The notes under the pieces: generated by a model
Told to the model about the DNA's origin: nothing
Seen by the model: only the letters and a program-made list of their open reading frames with translations
Database searches by the model: none
Source: Gracilaria vermiculophylla
Taxonomy: Eukaryota > Rhodophyta > Florideophyceae > Gracilariales > Gracilariaceae
Direction: 5' to 3'
NCBI GenBank assembly: GCA_019155205.2
Contig: JAHNZQ020000010.1
Location: forward strand, 834,394-898,393
Length of the DNA: 64,000 bases
Shown: positions 53,469-64,000 of the stretch, one piece after another
Position numbering within the stretch: position 1 is the first letter of the stretch
Layout: the number at the start of each line of letters is the position of its first letter
Translations under genes and position numbers: made by a program

Positions 53469-54923
53469 TTAGTCAAAATGGACTTGATCGATGTTATCGA
53501 GAAACTCCAACATTTTTTCTCTGGTTGGCTCCACCTCTTATGGGGACCCTCATGTCCCAGCTCTGAATGGACTTTCGGAAACGCGGTGGGATATACTAAA
53601 GACGCTATTTGTCGTACGCCTCGGCAAGGATGTTAGCCGCAGTACGGACCACCCGCTTTGTGATGATGACGGAGCAATACCCAGAACAGGGATTTTCCGC
53701 CATGTTTGAGCCCATTTACGTCAGGATCAGAGGATCTCGGCAAAACGCACGCAGCATGCCTCGACAGGCGCGCACCAATCTGAAATTGGAATATTCCGCA
53801 ATCTGCAGTAGCGCACTGCGATGCGCTCGATTTTGTGTTCAGATATGGTACGAAGAAGGCGGCTTGGGCTCTCCAATACAAATCTTCGCCGACGAAATTC
53901 CGCCTGAAGCGCGACCGGCTGTACTGAAAGAGATACCAAAATTCAGCTCCGATGAACGGCCGCGGCTGTGGTATCGTCAGTTCCCCTCTCCAGACGACAG
54001 CGCAAAACGTCGATTAGGAGTTTTTGGCGACTCCAAAGGCCAGAGTTATTGAATATTGTACTCTACTCCGTAATGACGGTCACGAACCGAGGTAATCTTA
54101 GAAGAGGGTGCTCAAGCACCAAGCAGAGAAGGTGGCTGACTAGTCAGACAATACTTCTACAGGCTCTGATGTGAGACACCTAGGGATTGGCAGTTTAGAA
54201 ACCTGAAGGCGTGCGACAAAGGTTTGCAACCGGAAGAAGTACAGGAAGACTCAAGGGTGCTTGGTTTACCTCGCTCAGACATAGAGCTCAACCAACAGAC
54301 TACATACAATGCCAGGAGCTCCACTCGACAGGTCTCACTACTACCCACTTGTCTGATTATCTACACTAATTAACAAGAGTGAATCTAAATTCTACCATTC
54401 CTAATGCGTACAATAGTACACATTGGCCGAATAGGGCACCGCATGGCTCAGTGAATAAAATGATAACACTGCTTAAGAATAAAAAACCACAAGACAATAC
54501 CACCCAGGGATCCACTGTACTGCATACCCCCTTTTCTGAATTTCACCACGTCTCCAAGGTGCATCTTTCCATAGCTCCATCTTTAGAGGGCTCCTAACGG
54601 CGGCAATGTTATAGTGGCCTCCAGCAGTGCGGCAAAGTTTCTTTCCCGGGGACTCGCTCCAACGTTCCCGGTTTTTACGAGACATAACGACCGAGGGCTC
54701 ACGTATCTTCTTTGAGGAGGTTTCGGGTCCCTCATTCTGCACTACTCAACCTTGTCTGCTCCTTCGTGGTATATGCCGCTGGTGCTAAAAAGCTCGGCAT
54801 CTCGATTTCCTCGATATTCCCTTTCGGAAAACGCCTGCGTCGTCAGGTATACTTCTCCATCTATATAGGAGACATCTCAACTCATAGTTTTCCCTTCTGG
54901 TCTATTGCCGTTCTCCGTTTGCT

Positions 54924-55529
54924 ATGAACTCTTTTCCCGCTATGATGCTCATTTACTCTGCTGTACCCTCTTTTCCGTCCTATCTGCTTACTTTTCGATG
55001 CCTTCGCTACATGATTTCCTCCTCTGACAGGTACATAACGGCGGGTCTCTCTTCTGGTGGTGTCCCGTTTAACTTCTCTGGTGACACTATTCAGTCAATC
55101 TCTTTTCCTCCACCTACATTTACCGTCGGGATGACTTCTACGGCCCAGTCTTCTGCTTCTTCGTCTGATCCTGAAGGGTATCGCACCTCCAGCGGTGTGC
55201 TGCTCCGCCCAGGGAAGGACTTCGTCCTCCGTGCTACATGGATATTCATGCCCGTCAATGACAGGCGCGTCCGTCTCCTTCGTCCCAGAAAGGACTTAAG
55301 TTACCATTTGGGATCGTATCTTCAGGCGATGCGATTCCACACCGTACCGGAGGTCGCTTGGAATGATAAGAAGCGGGACCCAGTAAATGCCTTCCATGCT
55401 CATGTACTCCACACTCCGATGCATGATGAAAATGCTACGACTACAGTAGGACACTGCGACATGCCTTACTTCAGGGGCGACGAAGAGCGTGGGATTCAGT
55501 CTCGACTCCAATTACTCCTGCACACGTAA
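54924..55529 (+). CDS. Unrecognised forward ORF, 201 codons
   Basis: The longest open frame in the debris. The second half is the more protein-like (HLGSYLQAMRFHTVPEVAWN, PYFRGDEERGIQSRLQLLLH). The first half is Ser/Phe/Pro-rich. No domain is recognised. Confidence 0.25.
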   Translation: MNSFPAMMLIYSAVPSFPSYLLTFRCLRYMISSSDRYITAGLSSGGVPFNFSGDTIQSISFPPPTFTVGMTSTAQSSASSSDPEGYRTSSGVLLRPGKDFVLRATWIFMPVNDRRVRLLRPRKDLSYHLGSYLQAMRFHTVPEVAWNDKKRDPVNAFHAHVLHTPMHDENATTTVGHCDMPYFRGDEERGIQSRLQLLLHT

Positions 55530-56059
55530 AGCACTCACCAGCAAGCGGGGCTTCTCGGAAATCTCATTGAAAAACGCTCTGCCCTTGCAATGCTGCCATT
55601 CAATCCTCCTTACGATCGCCTCTATTTTCTGACTCGTAATCGATAGGTGACGCATCTTGCGGATGATACCCAAGTGCGAAACGCCCTCGGATACTTTTAT
55701 GGTCGCCACAATACGGAGTTTCATGATTTGCCTTTCGGGTATCGTCCGGAGTATCACGTCAAGGTGAATGACTCCTGGAGGGACCATTTGGTCTCTCCAT
55801 ATCTTTGTGCGGCTACGCTTGTGACATTTTTGTAGCACACCTCAGAGGTTCTCGGTTCTCAGAACTCCTCGAGATGGTTGATCATACTGATCGCCTCAAC
55901 GGAATATGAGGTTGGCATCCTAGCGGCTTCTGTCCGCGCAGTGAGTGACGGCGTCGCTACTTATACTCAATGACAAGACGGTCATCTCTACTGATATTCC
56001 TCGTAGTCGCCAACCGCCAAACGTTTTCTTCCTTTGTCTGTGCCAATTATTAAGATCCT

Positions 56060-57010
56060 CAGCTCTTTAGGGATTCAGAATCTGGTTGAAAGCACCACAT
56101 GGAATCGAGTCCGAGGCGGAGATGCTGCTTGATTACAACCTTCAGGTGGTATGGAACTATACGCCGGATTTCTTCTGGTACTACCACGGCGAATTCAATT
56201 TTCATCCCGTTGTGTGAAGCCCCAATGGGAATGATGACGGGCGAGTTTTCCTGGCCTTCCAACGCCATGGAGATTTTCTGCTTCCTGATGTGCAGCCGCT
56301 GCGCGTTCATAATTATGATCCTACCTTGGAGAGCCTGACGATCCGTACGCGACTTTCGTCACCGGCTCTATCGCAGGCCGTAGTTACGCCTTAAGAGGTA
56401 GTGGTGCGGCCTCCAACATCGATTCCCGATCCTTCCGCAGCGGTGGCCATTGTGACTTCAATGGAACAGAATGAGATTATTCCCGTTCCGACTGTTTCGG
56501 TCCCATTCCTGAAACTACGTTCGAGGAGCGTCCCTGTTCCGGTAATATAGCCCCGCCTTAGGAACGTCTCGGCTCCTGCGCCGCCGTCACGTCCACTTCC
56601 AGCTGCTTCTGACGTAATTTGCCGTTTCCCGCAGCAGTACTTGCAGTATCCACTCGGGAAGCCACCGTTCCGGCTGGTCCAGCATCTTCGACTCCTTCCG
56701 TGGCGGCTGTTGTTCCGTCGAGAGAGATTTACGCTTCTGGCACATCGTTGGGCCGTTCATCTCCTGAGGCGCTTGATATTGCCATTCAGGAGGTAGTGCT
56801 TGCTTGAGTGGTGAAGGGCGGCCCTGTGCCCGCTTCTCCTATAGAAGCTCTGTGTCAAGCTCGTGACTAGGTCTTAGGGCTTCATAGGGCTCGGGCGGAC
56901 TGAGCCTCAATTGCTGCTATCAAGGAGAGCCTGAAAGAGCTGATTGATACCCAATTGTTTGCAGCGAATGCTCGTGTGGATGCGTAGTATGCGACGCAGT
57001 TTGGTATCCT
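56060..57010 (+). pseudogene. Protein-like forward mosaic with stops
   Basis: One frame reads WLKAPHGIESEAEMLLDYNL and WNYTPDFFWYYHGEFNFHPV, then a TGA, then a Pro/Val/Ser-rich linker. After a frame change comes a helical tail ending SLKELIDTQLFAANARVDA. The EMLLDYN segment faintly recalls the end of a SET domain, but this is not enough for a call. Confidence 0.25.
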
Positions 57011-57314
57011 GTAGGCGTAAAGAACTTGGCGATGAGAGTTATCCCGCATAGCGATATAATGAAACACCATTGAGGTAGAGCAGCGGCTCCCCAACCAATG
57101 CTCCTGTACTAGACGGCCGTGTCTGAGCGATTAGCGATAAGAAGTGAAGCCGCAGAAGCACACGAAAAACGGGTAACAGCAACCTGAAGGCGAAAAGCAA
57201 AACTCCAGATGTGGGGCAGATAGCGGAGAACAAAAATCCACTCCGGCACTGGGCCCCATTCCCTTTCGTAATCGAAAACTTCTGTACAGAAATGCGTCTC
57301 CGCTCAACGTTGGC

Positions 57315-57467
57315 ATGGCATCTCCTGAAAGAGCCTTCCGGGATGTGTCCCGAAGAATCTTCCGTGTCATTCTTTGAGATGTACGCGTACCATCGCACGT
57401 GTTCCTGGAGTCCTTCCAGGCTCTGTCCATGAGATATGATATGATCGACCGCAATAATGATATAAAC
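57315..57467 (-). pseudogene. Chromodomain of the reverse gypsy element
   Basis: Inside an open reverse frame (57039-57584) residues 40-90 read VYIIIAVDHIISHGQSLEGL, QEHVRWYAYISKNDTEDSSG, HIPEGSFRRCH. The VRW-x-aromatic core, the acidic DTED turn and the IPEGSFRR helix fit the chromodomain pattern. Confidence 0.7.
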
Positions 57468-57599
57468 TGGGGGGTTTATGATGGCATTTGGAGCTTCCAT
57501 CAATGGTTCACCGAGAGATGTGTCGGGATTTCCAGTATCCATTGGTTTTGTCAGTCTTGAGGTGGTTGGTGTACGACTTACCACTTGTGGCTCCTAGGT

Positions 57600-58830
57600 G
57601 GGGTGGTGGGCGTTATTGATAAGCGAGGCGTCGGGACTTTCGCTATCTGATCACGGGAGACGACGTGATGGAGCCCTTTTTACTCGATGAAGACAATGTC
57701 CCTGTAGATGTCTTAAATTTTGAAAGGCCCTGTGGTGTTTGACTCGTGCTTGTGCGTGACATCTAGCGGTTTCTCGGACGTGTTTCCACGTTATTCCAGG
57801 AAAACCTCTTGCCTTCGTTTTTGCAAAGGCATTTCTTCAACTTCAGGCCCAAATCCCATTAATATCTCTTTTGCAAGACGTTGACTGTCTCCTTTGTGAC
57901 AGAAAGTGCGTCCTCGTAGCGCTTTATAATGTAGCACTTTGGTTTAGTTACTGCTGGTGCCTAAGGGCCATCTATGAGGTTCTCTGTAGAGCATGCCCCT
58001 ATAAGTGCACTAGTTCGGACGCTCGAGAGCACCAAATTGAAAAGAGCGGTTCAAGCGGAGCAGTGGACTTGCAGCGTGTATGCATAAGTGAGCGTGCTCC
58101 CTTATGCGTCCCAGTCCATTTGGTGATCCGCGACTTAGTGTTTCAGCCTTGAGGCAATGGTTTTGTTAATTCTCCCCGCTTGTCCGTTGGTCCAGGGGTG
58201 GTGTGCAGTGGTAAACAACTGTTTCATCCCCTCATGCCTGAAATGGCACTGAATAGCCTTGCCACAATACCGAGTTCCGTTGTTCGTAAGAAGGTACAAC
58301 GAGTTCCCATATGGGGAAACGCAATTCTCCGGAAAAACGTCGACACGTTCTGCTGCCGTGGTACTCCTGAGGGGAATAGTCCGCGTCTTCTTGGAGAACC
58401 CATCAGTGATCACGAGGATAAATCGATATCCTCTCTTTGACATGGAAAGAGGGTCCAAAATATCCATGGCCTCGAAATCCAAGGTTCCTGAAGGGTGGCG
58501 CAGCGTGAACGGCGTCGGGTGATTGCGGATACTTCCACGAGCGGCGGTGCATTAGTGACAAACCGCCTCCGTTTGAAAAGCCTCATTAGGCATGTGCGAC
58601 CAATGGACCTCCCTCTTCATGGTTGATTACGTGCGCGATCTACAGGGGTGGCCTGTAAGGCGAGAAGAGAGCAAAAAATACAGCACCATCGCCTGTAGAC
58701 TCGCCGGGACACCCTTATGGGAAGCACAGTATAAGGGAGCGCAGTGTACAATTTCGCAGTCGTGTTCAACATGCAATGACGATATTTAACTCTCCACGGT
58801 GGCCAAGCACTCCTTGCAGTACGTATTCGT
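57600..58830 (-). pseudogene. gypsy integrase (reverse element)
   Basis: The core is open at 58135-58482: MDFEAMDILDPLSMSKRGYR, FILVITDGFSKKTRTIPLRS, then LLTNNGTRYCGKAIQ and HHPWTNGQAGRINKTI. These cover the first Asp, the second Asp position (changed to Asn in LLTNNGT) and the final catalytic-helix region. The C-terminal GPFKI segment lies near 57720-57730. Confidence 0.85.
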
Positions 58831-58999
58831 ACTCAGCTTCTTCAAAATCTCCGCTATGGTGACGGTAAGAACTCCCGTCTCCTTTTCAACTAGTGCCATC
58901 ACCTCAAAATCCCAGAAAAAATATCTTTTACTTCACGGCATTCCACGGATTTTTCTTTACGTCTTTCTTTTTTGTGGATGCTGTTGATGACTAGACACC

Positions 59000-59720
59000 G
59001 AAAAGTGTCTTCCAAAGGTTTTTTATCTTCTCTTTCTGTACAGATACGTGATAGCACGTCCGCCACCTGGGGTATTATCCCAGGTAGGCTGACGGTGTCC
59101 AACGCGTTCTACAGTAGCCGTAGTGTCTATTTCTCAAGCCGGTCGGGAGCATCCGTAAAGAATAGGATCCACTATTGTAGTGCATGGCCCGTTCTCAAGG
59201 TAAAATGAGCACTCTCCAGGTATGGGCGTAGAACTAACAGCATCCATACCATGGCGAGGCATTCGCGCTCCGAGAAGGAATAATTCCGCTCTTCCAGTTA
59301 AAAGCTAGAATTTCAATATCCTGTAGGTTGAAGTCTACCTTCAGTGTGTTCCTTTAAAAGCGCACATCCAACCTGGTATTTTCAGGCGTCTGTGTTCAGC
59401 GTCGCTCGGTCGTTTCGCTTGTGGAGAACCAAGATCGGTGGCTATATTAGTCTCTTTTTCAACTCGTTAAAGGCTTCGAATTCTTCGGTCTTCGAGGGCG
59501 CCAACTGTGTAGATTATTCCCTCTCTAGGACACTATTTCATGGCGCCGCAATATGTGAGAAATTCTGAACATATCTTTGAAAGACATTACACGTCCTCGA
59601 GAAGGAGCGGAGCTCTGTCTGATTTTTTGGAAGGTGAGCTTTCTTGATGGTGTCTTGAGTCGTCGCAGAAACCTATTGGCGGCCCGGGAGCACAATTTGC
59701 CACAGGTAACCCACTGACGA
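59000..59720 (-). pseudogene. gypsy RNase H and connection (reverse element)
   Basis: RNase H is readable as ERNYSFSERECLAMVWMLLV and LRPYLESAHF around 59.19-59.29 kb, with the ending PQVADVLSRI near 59.05 kb. Stops and frame changes break it. Confidence 0.75.
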
Positions 59721-59739
59721 CTCATAAAAGAAACACTTC

Positions 59740-60290
59740 TTCAGCTTTCAGGTGAGTCCAGAATCCTTCAGGAGTTGGAGCACGTGCATAACATGCATAA
59801 AGTGCTCATCCACGCTGCGGGAGAATATAGTAATATCGTCAATATAGACCGAAGTCTGTGGCCACTTGAAATTCGATAGGATTATGTCACACGCTTGTTG
59901 GAACGTAGTGGGCGCCTTCTTCAATCCAAATGGCATCCTAAGGAATCTAAAATTATAACAGTGTGAGTTGAACGTTTTCGTATCCTCATTGTAGTCATCC
60001 ATCTACATATGCCAGCAACCACTGTGGGATTCCAACGTGGAGATAACGGAAGTATCTCACAGAGAGTCGACAAACTCATTCATACGAGGTATCGGGAACG
60101 AATCGCGTACCGTCCCCTCTTTGAGGCGTCTATGGTCGATGCAGAACCTCAATGAGCCATCTTTCTTCTTTGAAAACAGCACCGGAAAAATCCATTCGGA
60201 ATTTCAGGGCTCGGTAACGCCTTTACACAGTATCTTCTGGATCTCCTCGCGTTCGATATCTCTCGCATAAGGCCTGGCTCTCCTTGTCAG
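59740..60290 (-). pseudogene. gypsy reverse transcriptase (reverse element)
   Basis: The finger motif VLFSKKKDGSLRFCIDHRRL lies near 60140-60200. After stops, an open frame 59748-60002 holds FLRMPFGLKKAPTTFQQACD and the active site VYIDDITIFSR. This is canonical Ty3-type reverse transcriptase. Confidence 0.9.
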
Positions 60291-60449
60291 TTGGTATACT
60301 GTGTGTGGCTCAGGTGTGAGCTGGATCTAGTTCTTGGCCTACCGCACCTGACCAAGGTGACCAGAGCACATGTCCCCAAAGATAGATGACTTCTCCCATA
60401 TCCTATGGCCATACTCTTTGAACTCTTCGTCACTTTAGAGCTTCCCCTG

Positions 60450-61140
60450 TCAAGAGGCATGCATCGATTCCCCTGGATCCGTCAATGCCGCTTCGCGTTC
60501 CATGGTTGCGATTGCATCGGGCTCAGCATGGTCTTTCATACGCAAAATATGAGCCTGTCTTGCAGGGGAGGATAGTGCCGATCCGACGACAGATCCATTT
60601 ATAAGCGGCAAAGATGAATCCTCCACGTAAGAAAGAACAACCCTGAAGGGAATGTTTGGCTCTATTTCTATAACGCCATTCGCCATTTTAGAGTGCTCCT
60701 TGGTCATCAAATGCGAACACTCCTGTTGGAATGAAAGGCCGGATGCAGAGGTCTGCATCCAAACTTTGGCCTAACTCCTTGCTGGCATTCCGATACTCTT
60801 CACCATCCGGAGCTTATTCTACTGCGTCTCCTTTGGAAGATTATCTATTTGACGCGCATTTGCGTCCGGTACCGGAGATACGCCAACGGTACCCAGAGGA
60901 GCGGCGTCGTGAAGCGCCATCTTCCGCAGTCGTGGGTACATTCCGCGTACATGCCAATCTAAGAAGGAAGTGCCCAATATGCACTAAGCTGCCACGTTGG
61001 TCTCCTCAAGGCAGCACATCTTCGCCAGTAAGGAGCCAAACAGGACATGAAAGGGTAATGCTCAGAAGATATTCATTCCTCGACGCGTCGCGTCATGCAC
61101 CGTAGGGAGCTTGCCAGTCCTCTAGGAGCCGAAAGCAGAC
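60450..61140 (-). pseudogene. gypsy protease region and linker (reverse element)
   Basis: ILGTSFLDWHV at about 60949-60980 matches the C-terminal strand of Ty3-type aspartic proteases. A 102-codon open frame (60450-60758) follows as the protease-RT linker. The catalytic DTG/DSG was not found upstream. Confidence 0.55.
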
Positions 61141-61599
61141 CGTGAAAGCACGTCAACGAGCTACTGGCTCCGATGTAGAGAATAGCACGCAAAGTTCTGG
61201 AGGCGAGTGGGAAACGTTCTGAAGAAGCAAAATCCTTATACGTCTCACGAAGGAGCATACAGACAGAATCTTCAGAGATGTCAAATGGGTCCAAACGGAT
61301 TGTTGGCTACGCTTATTCTGCGTCGACCGGGCAGAAAGCTTCCCTCTTTTTCTTAAATTCAATCTATGTTGGGCCGAGGCTCGACGAAAAGGAGCCACGT
61401 GGAGCCTCAACGCGTTTCAATGAGGATTTTCCTGGTTGAAGAAGATCTGAGTTCCAGTGGGGAAAGGCTGTTGCGGTTGCGCATCGAGATGTACCGTGCT
61501 CCCCTCAGGTGCAACCGGTTTTGGTGCTGGCCCGTGCATCGGTAGCGCACATGTAGGTGAATCTGGCTGCACTCCAAATGCAATTCAGTAGCAATAGTT

Positions 61600-62870
61600 T
61601 CTTTAAGGGGGAACAGATATCGTTATACGCGGACCAATGAAATTTACTCTCCGGTGGTGTGCCCTCCTGGATCTGGGAACTCTTCCTCCATTCCTACAGG
61701 ATGGCGGCCCTTATTGCCGGAGAGAGAGTTGTACAGTTTACTGTCTCTCGAGAGAAGCGAATCCTGTAGGGCGATGGTTAGCCTCAAGAGTTTGAGAAAC
61801 AGAAATTCTTGTAAGATCCTGTTTAAGCGTTTGATGTAGCGGACGAGATTGCCCTCATCCTTAACGGTGTTCTCTGTGGTAAGGCGTATGTGAGGGTAAG
61901 GGACTCTTACTCTCCATCGAGCGTGGGTTCTCAAGCTCCACTGAGGTGCTAAAGTCCAACGTTGTGGCGTATGGCCGACAGTTCCTTGAGGGCACTACGT
62001 TGTTCAACTGTGAAGCATGGCTGCGGTGAGCGACGCGATCGGTATCTTTTTTGGACTCCGCCGAACAGTGTACCTCCATATAGGTGGTCTTCTGGTGCGT
62101 CGTCAAATTATCAGGCACCCTAGTGTGGATTGAATGTATTAGTTCCTCGACAAAAGACGAATTCAGCGAACGTTCGGATTACACGTACGCACACCTTGAT
62201 GCCATCGTCCACAGCCCATGTGATAACTCTATTTTGATGAGTCTTGTACTCTGCCTATGCTGGAAGACTTCAGCGTCCATATCGGGTATCAACTCATCCG
62301 TTGCGTATCGTTTGGAGAGGAAATTCACCCCCCCGGGATACTTCGTCAAAATCTACGTCCCAGGATCATCCGAAATGGTGCTCTCCTCTGGTAGGCATGG
62401 GTGCACCAGCCGGTGCACTTGTATTGTGATATTAAAAAATAAAAGCACCAGATGGTGTCATCTTCATGGACACCATCAGTACTACACGACACACGGAATC
62501 GCCTAAGAAAATTCAACGTGGAGATCGGATCTTCACCTGAGAAGGAGTGATTCTTCATCTGAATATGTACCCCGCTCTGGATCTTAGTAATCCATTAAGC
62601 GAGCAGCTCGTCTTAAAAAGTGGAGCGATCGTTCAAACCGTTGGCGTCAAAATCCAGCACTCTGGCGAAGAGATCGCTAAGGGGGACGACCTTGTTGACG
62701 CTTCTGCTTTTCTCCTCAGAAGGTATAATTTCTTCTGAGCTAGAGCTGTTCATGGATTCAGAATCTGAGCTTCTCTACGATTCGGTGTCTTTCTTTTTGC
62801 TTTTCTCCCTTCTTTTCTATCGGCATCTCTTCTGTGAATTATCTGGGTACCTGATAATATAATCGCTATC
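61600..62870 (-). pseudogene. gypsy gag region (reverse element)
   Basis: Open fragments include HSFSGEDPISTLNFLRRFRV (62346-62558), which looks like the start of a Ty3-type capsid domain, and a helical fragment at 61644-61934 ending in EEFPDPGGHTTGE. An acidic Ser-rich stretch lies near 62740. No zinc knuckle is evident. Confidence 0.5.
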
Positions 62871-63203
62871 GCGATTCACCTGAATCCCCTCAGGATTATC
62901 CTGTCCTTCTCTTCTTGGTTGAAATACTGCGTGACCGTTATCCTGTCCTCCTACGCGTAACGACAGGTCTAGAGGGGTCATAGCATTGTTCCTGAGGTGT
63001 TCCTACTTCCCTACGGCAGAAACATTTCCTTTTTCGGCGCAGAGGGCGGTATAATCCTGTCATTCTCTGCCCAAGGTTGTAGTGCAACGCCAAAGGCGGG
63101 AAAAACACCACGAAGACGTTCGGAATCTTCCCCTTCTAGGGTAGCAAAGCAAACAGAGCCACTCTGGGCGTGCCACGGCGAAGCCGATTTGTAAGATCGA
63201 GGG

Positions 63204-63303
63204 NNNNNNNNNNNNNNNNNNNNNNNNNNNNNNNNNNNNNNNNNNNNNNNNNNNNNNNNNNNNNNNNNNNNNNNNNNNNNNNNNNNNNNNNNNNNNNNNN
63301 NNN
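63204..63303. other. Assembly gap (100 N)
   Basis: Exactly 100 N, a placeholder for a gap of unknown size. Confidence 0.98.
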
Positions 63304-63349
63304 ACCCGGCAGTCCGGCGTGCGCTTCAACGGCTAACCGCTGCGCTAAT

Positions 63350-64000
63350 CATCATAAAATAACCATACCTCTTCGGAGGGCAAGTACCGACTAAGTCGTG
63401 AGAAATCCCCCAGAAGGGCGTTGCACTTCAAAGGTGACCTTACGTGTTGATAGATTGAACCTCTCCTGTACGGGAGAATGCCTTTGAAACGCCGTTGCGG
63501 GAAGCAGCTGCCTGGTTTGGGAACGCATCGCTGCACGGATAACATCTGAGATCATCTATTGAAGAGGGTCCCAATCAAGCGAAGCATCTATGGCTAGTTG
63601 AGCACTCTCCGATGCAGTTTACTCCACAAGGGCATGGCGGCGCGCTCCAAAATGTGCCTCAACACCTGCAGGATTTCTTTGCAAAAGCTCTTGCGAGAGT
63701 CGATCCGTAACAAGAGGGGCCAAGGACTCAAGAAGGGAGTTTTTCCCCGGGTGTTCTTGTTCCTGCACCTCCTAGGGTGACGGTTGCAATTTCGTGTGTC
63801 GTTCCTCAAGCTCCACGTCGACACTCTCCAGAGATGGCACGGGGGCTTCCGCTTGCCTCCGATTATGCATTCTCACTAGGCGATCCCTGAAATGTTCTAC
63901 AGAGGAGCCAGGGTTTCTATGGAGACTTGAAGTGTCCTTTAGTTTCACGTCCATCTCCTGGGGAGCACTGCGCGTGCTGCACTCACCGACGGAGTTGGTC
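63350..64000 (-). pseudogene. Protein-like reverse fragment at the window edge
   Basis: Reading in from the right edge, one reverse frame is protein-like with only occasional stops: EMDVKLKDTSSLHRNPGSSV and SLESVDVELEERHTKLQPSP, then a TGA, then further helical text down to about 63350. It may be the gag start of the reverse gypsy element or of a neighbouring element. No family is recognised. Confidence 0.3.

Larger units (their letters stand above)
52461..57040. mobile_element. Unclassified mobile-element debris between two gypsy copies
   Basis: About 4.6 kb with no recognisable retroelement enzyme. Several stretches are still protein-like on either strand: a reverse frame of 182 codons at 52920-53468, a forward frame at 53609-54052, a forward frame at 54924-55529, and a forward mosaic from about 56060 to 57000. 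These could be gag or accessory ORFs of the flanking elements, or of a third nested element. Confidence 0.35.
57041..62870 (-). mobile_element. Ty3/gypsy (chromovirus-type) retrotransposon, reverse, degraded
   Basis: Read on the reverse strand from high to low coordinates, the order is gag (about 62.6-61.6 kb), protease tail (about 60.96 kb), reverse transcriptase (60.28-59.74 kb), RNase H (about 59.7-59.0 kb), integrase (about 58.8-57.6 kb), chromodomain (57.47-57.31 kb). Its reverse transcriptase differs clearly from that of the forward copy, so it is a separate family. LTRs were not found; the right limit may lie beyond the second N gap. Confidence 0.85.

Noticed and set aside
54379..54735. 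Forward short ORF with tRNA-like and A-rich stretches after 54.38 kb
   Set aside because: I could not fold a cloverleaf or find a repeat partner; it is left as part of the debris.
1..64000. CRISPR arrays, bacterial operons, riboswitches, integrons or phage
   Set aside because: Nothing with regularly spaced repeats or bacterial gene order is present. Gene families, a split gene, a heat-shock element and LTR elements all point to a eukaryotic nuclear genome.

Overview
The window is nuclear DNA of a photosynthetic eukaryote, most likely a red macroalga. That placement is an inference from gene style (long, mostly intronless genes in GC-rich blocks, divergent pairs with short promoters, a GARP factor, a carotenoid-isomerase-like enzyme and a plant-type D-cysteine desulfhydrase) together with decayed LTR retrotransposons in the gaps. 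I cannot name the species. Two 100-base N runs (36249-36348 and 63204-63303) mark scaffold joins.

Region 1-34.3 kb is the gene-bearing half. In order it holds: the end of an unrecognised gene; a probable three-exon gene for a basic/acidic nuclear-type protein; a divergent TMEM170-like / SPT20 pair; a PLP enzyme of the D-cysteine desulfhydrase/ACC deaminase family; NOL10/Enp2 (ribosome biogenesis); a small protein resembling the bacterial histone H1-like Hc1 family; a very long GARP (Myb-like) transcription factor with a Gln-Pro repeat; about 5.6 kb with no convincing gene; mitochondrial FAD glycerol-3-phosphate dehydrogenase; tRNA-Phe(GAA); an R2R3 MYB protein; VPS11 of HOPS/CORVET, divergent from a secreted methyltransferase-fold protein; a carotenoid-isomerase-like FAD enzyme; and a small heat shock protein with a heat-shock element next to its TATA box. 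Most of these are housekeeping or regulatory genes and form no obvious joint pathway.

Region 34.3-64 kb is a repeat island. It begins with AT-rich DNA and continues with a Ty1/copia element whose two 276-bp LTRs I could delimit (36974-37249 and 42198-42473; 10 differences, no matching target-site duplication). After more AT-rich DNA comes a forward Ty3/gypsy element (about 45.6-52.5 kb), then unidentified debris (52.5-57.0 kb), then a reverse Ty3/gypsy element (about 62.6-57.3 kb). Both gypsy copies keep a recognisable chromodomain beyond the integrase, so both are chromovirus-type. All three elements carry many stops and frameshifts and look dead.

The most interesting points are the Hc1-like histone gene in a eukaryotic gene cluster, two different chromodomains in tail-to-tail gypsy elements, the secreted protein with a methyltransferase fold and a non-standard motif I, and the unexplained protein-like debris at 52.9-57 kb and 63.3-64 kb.
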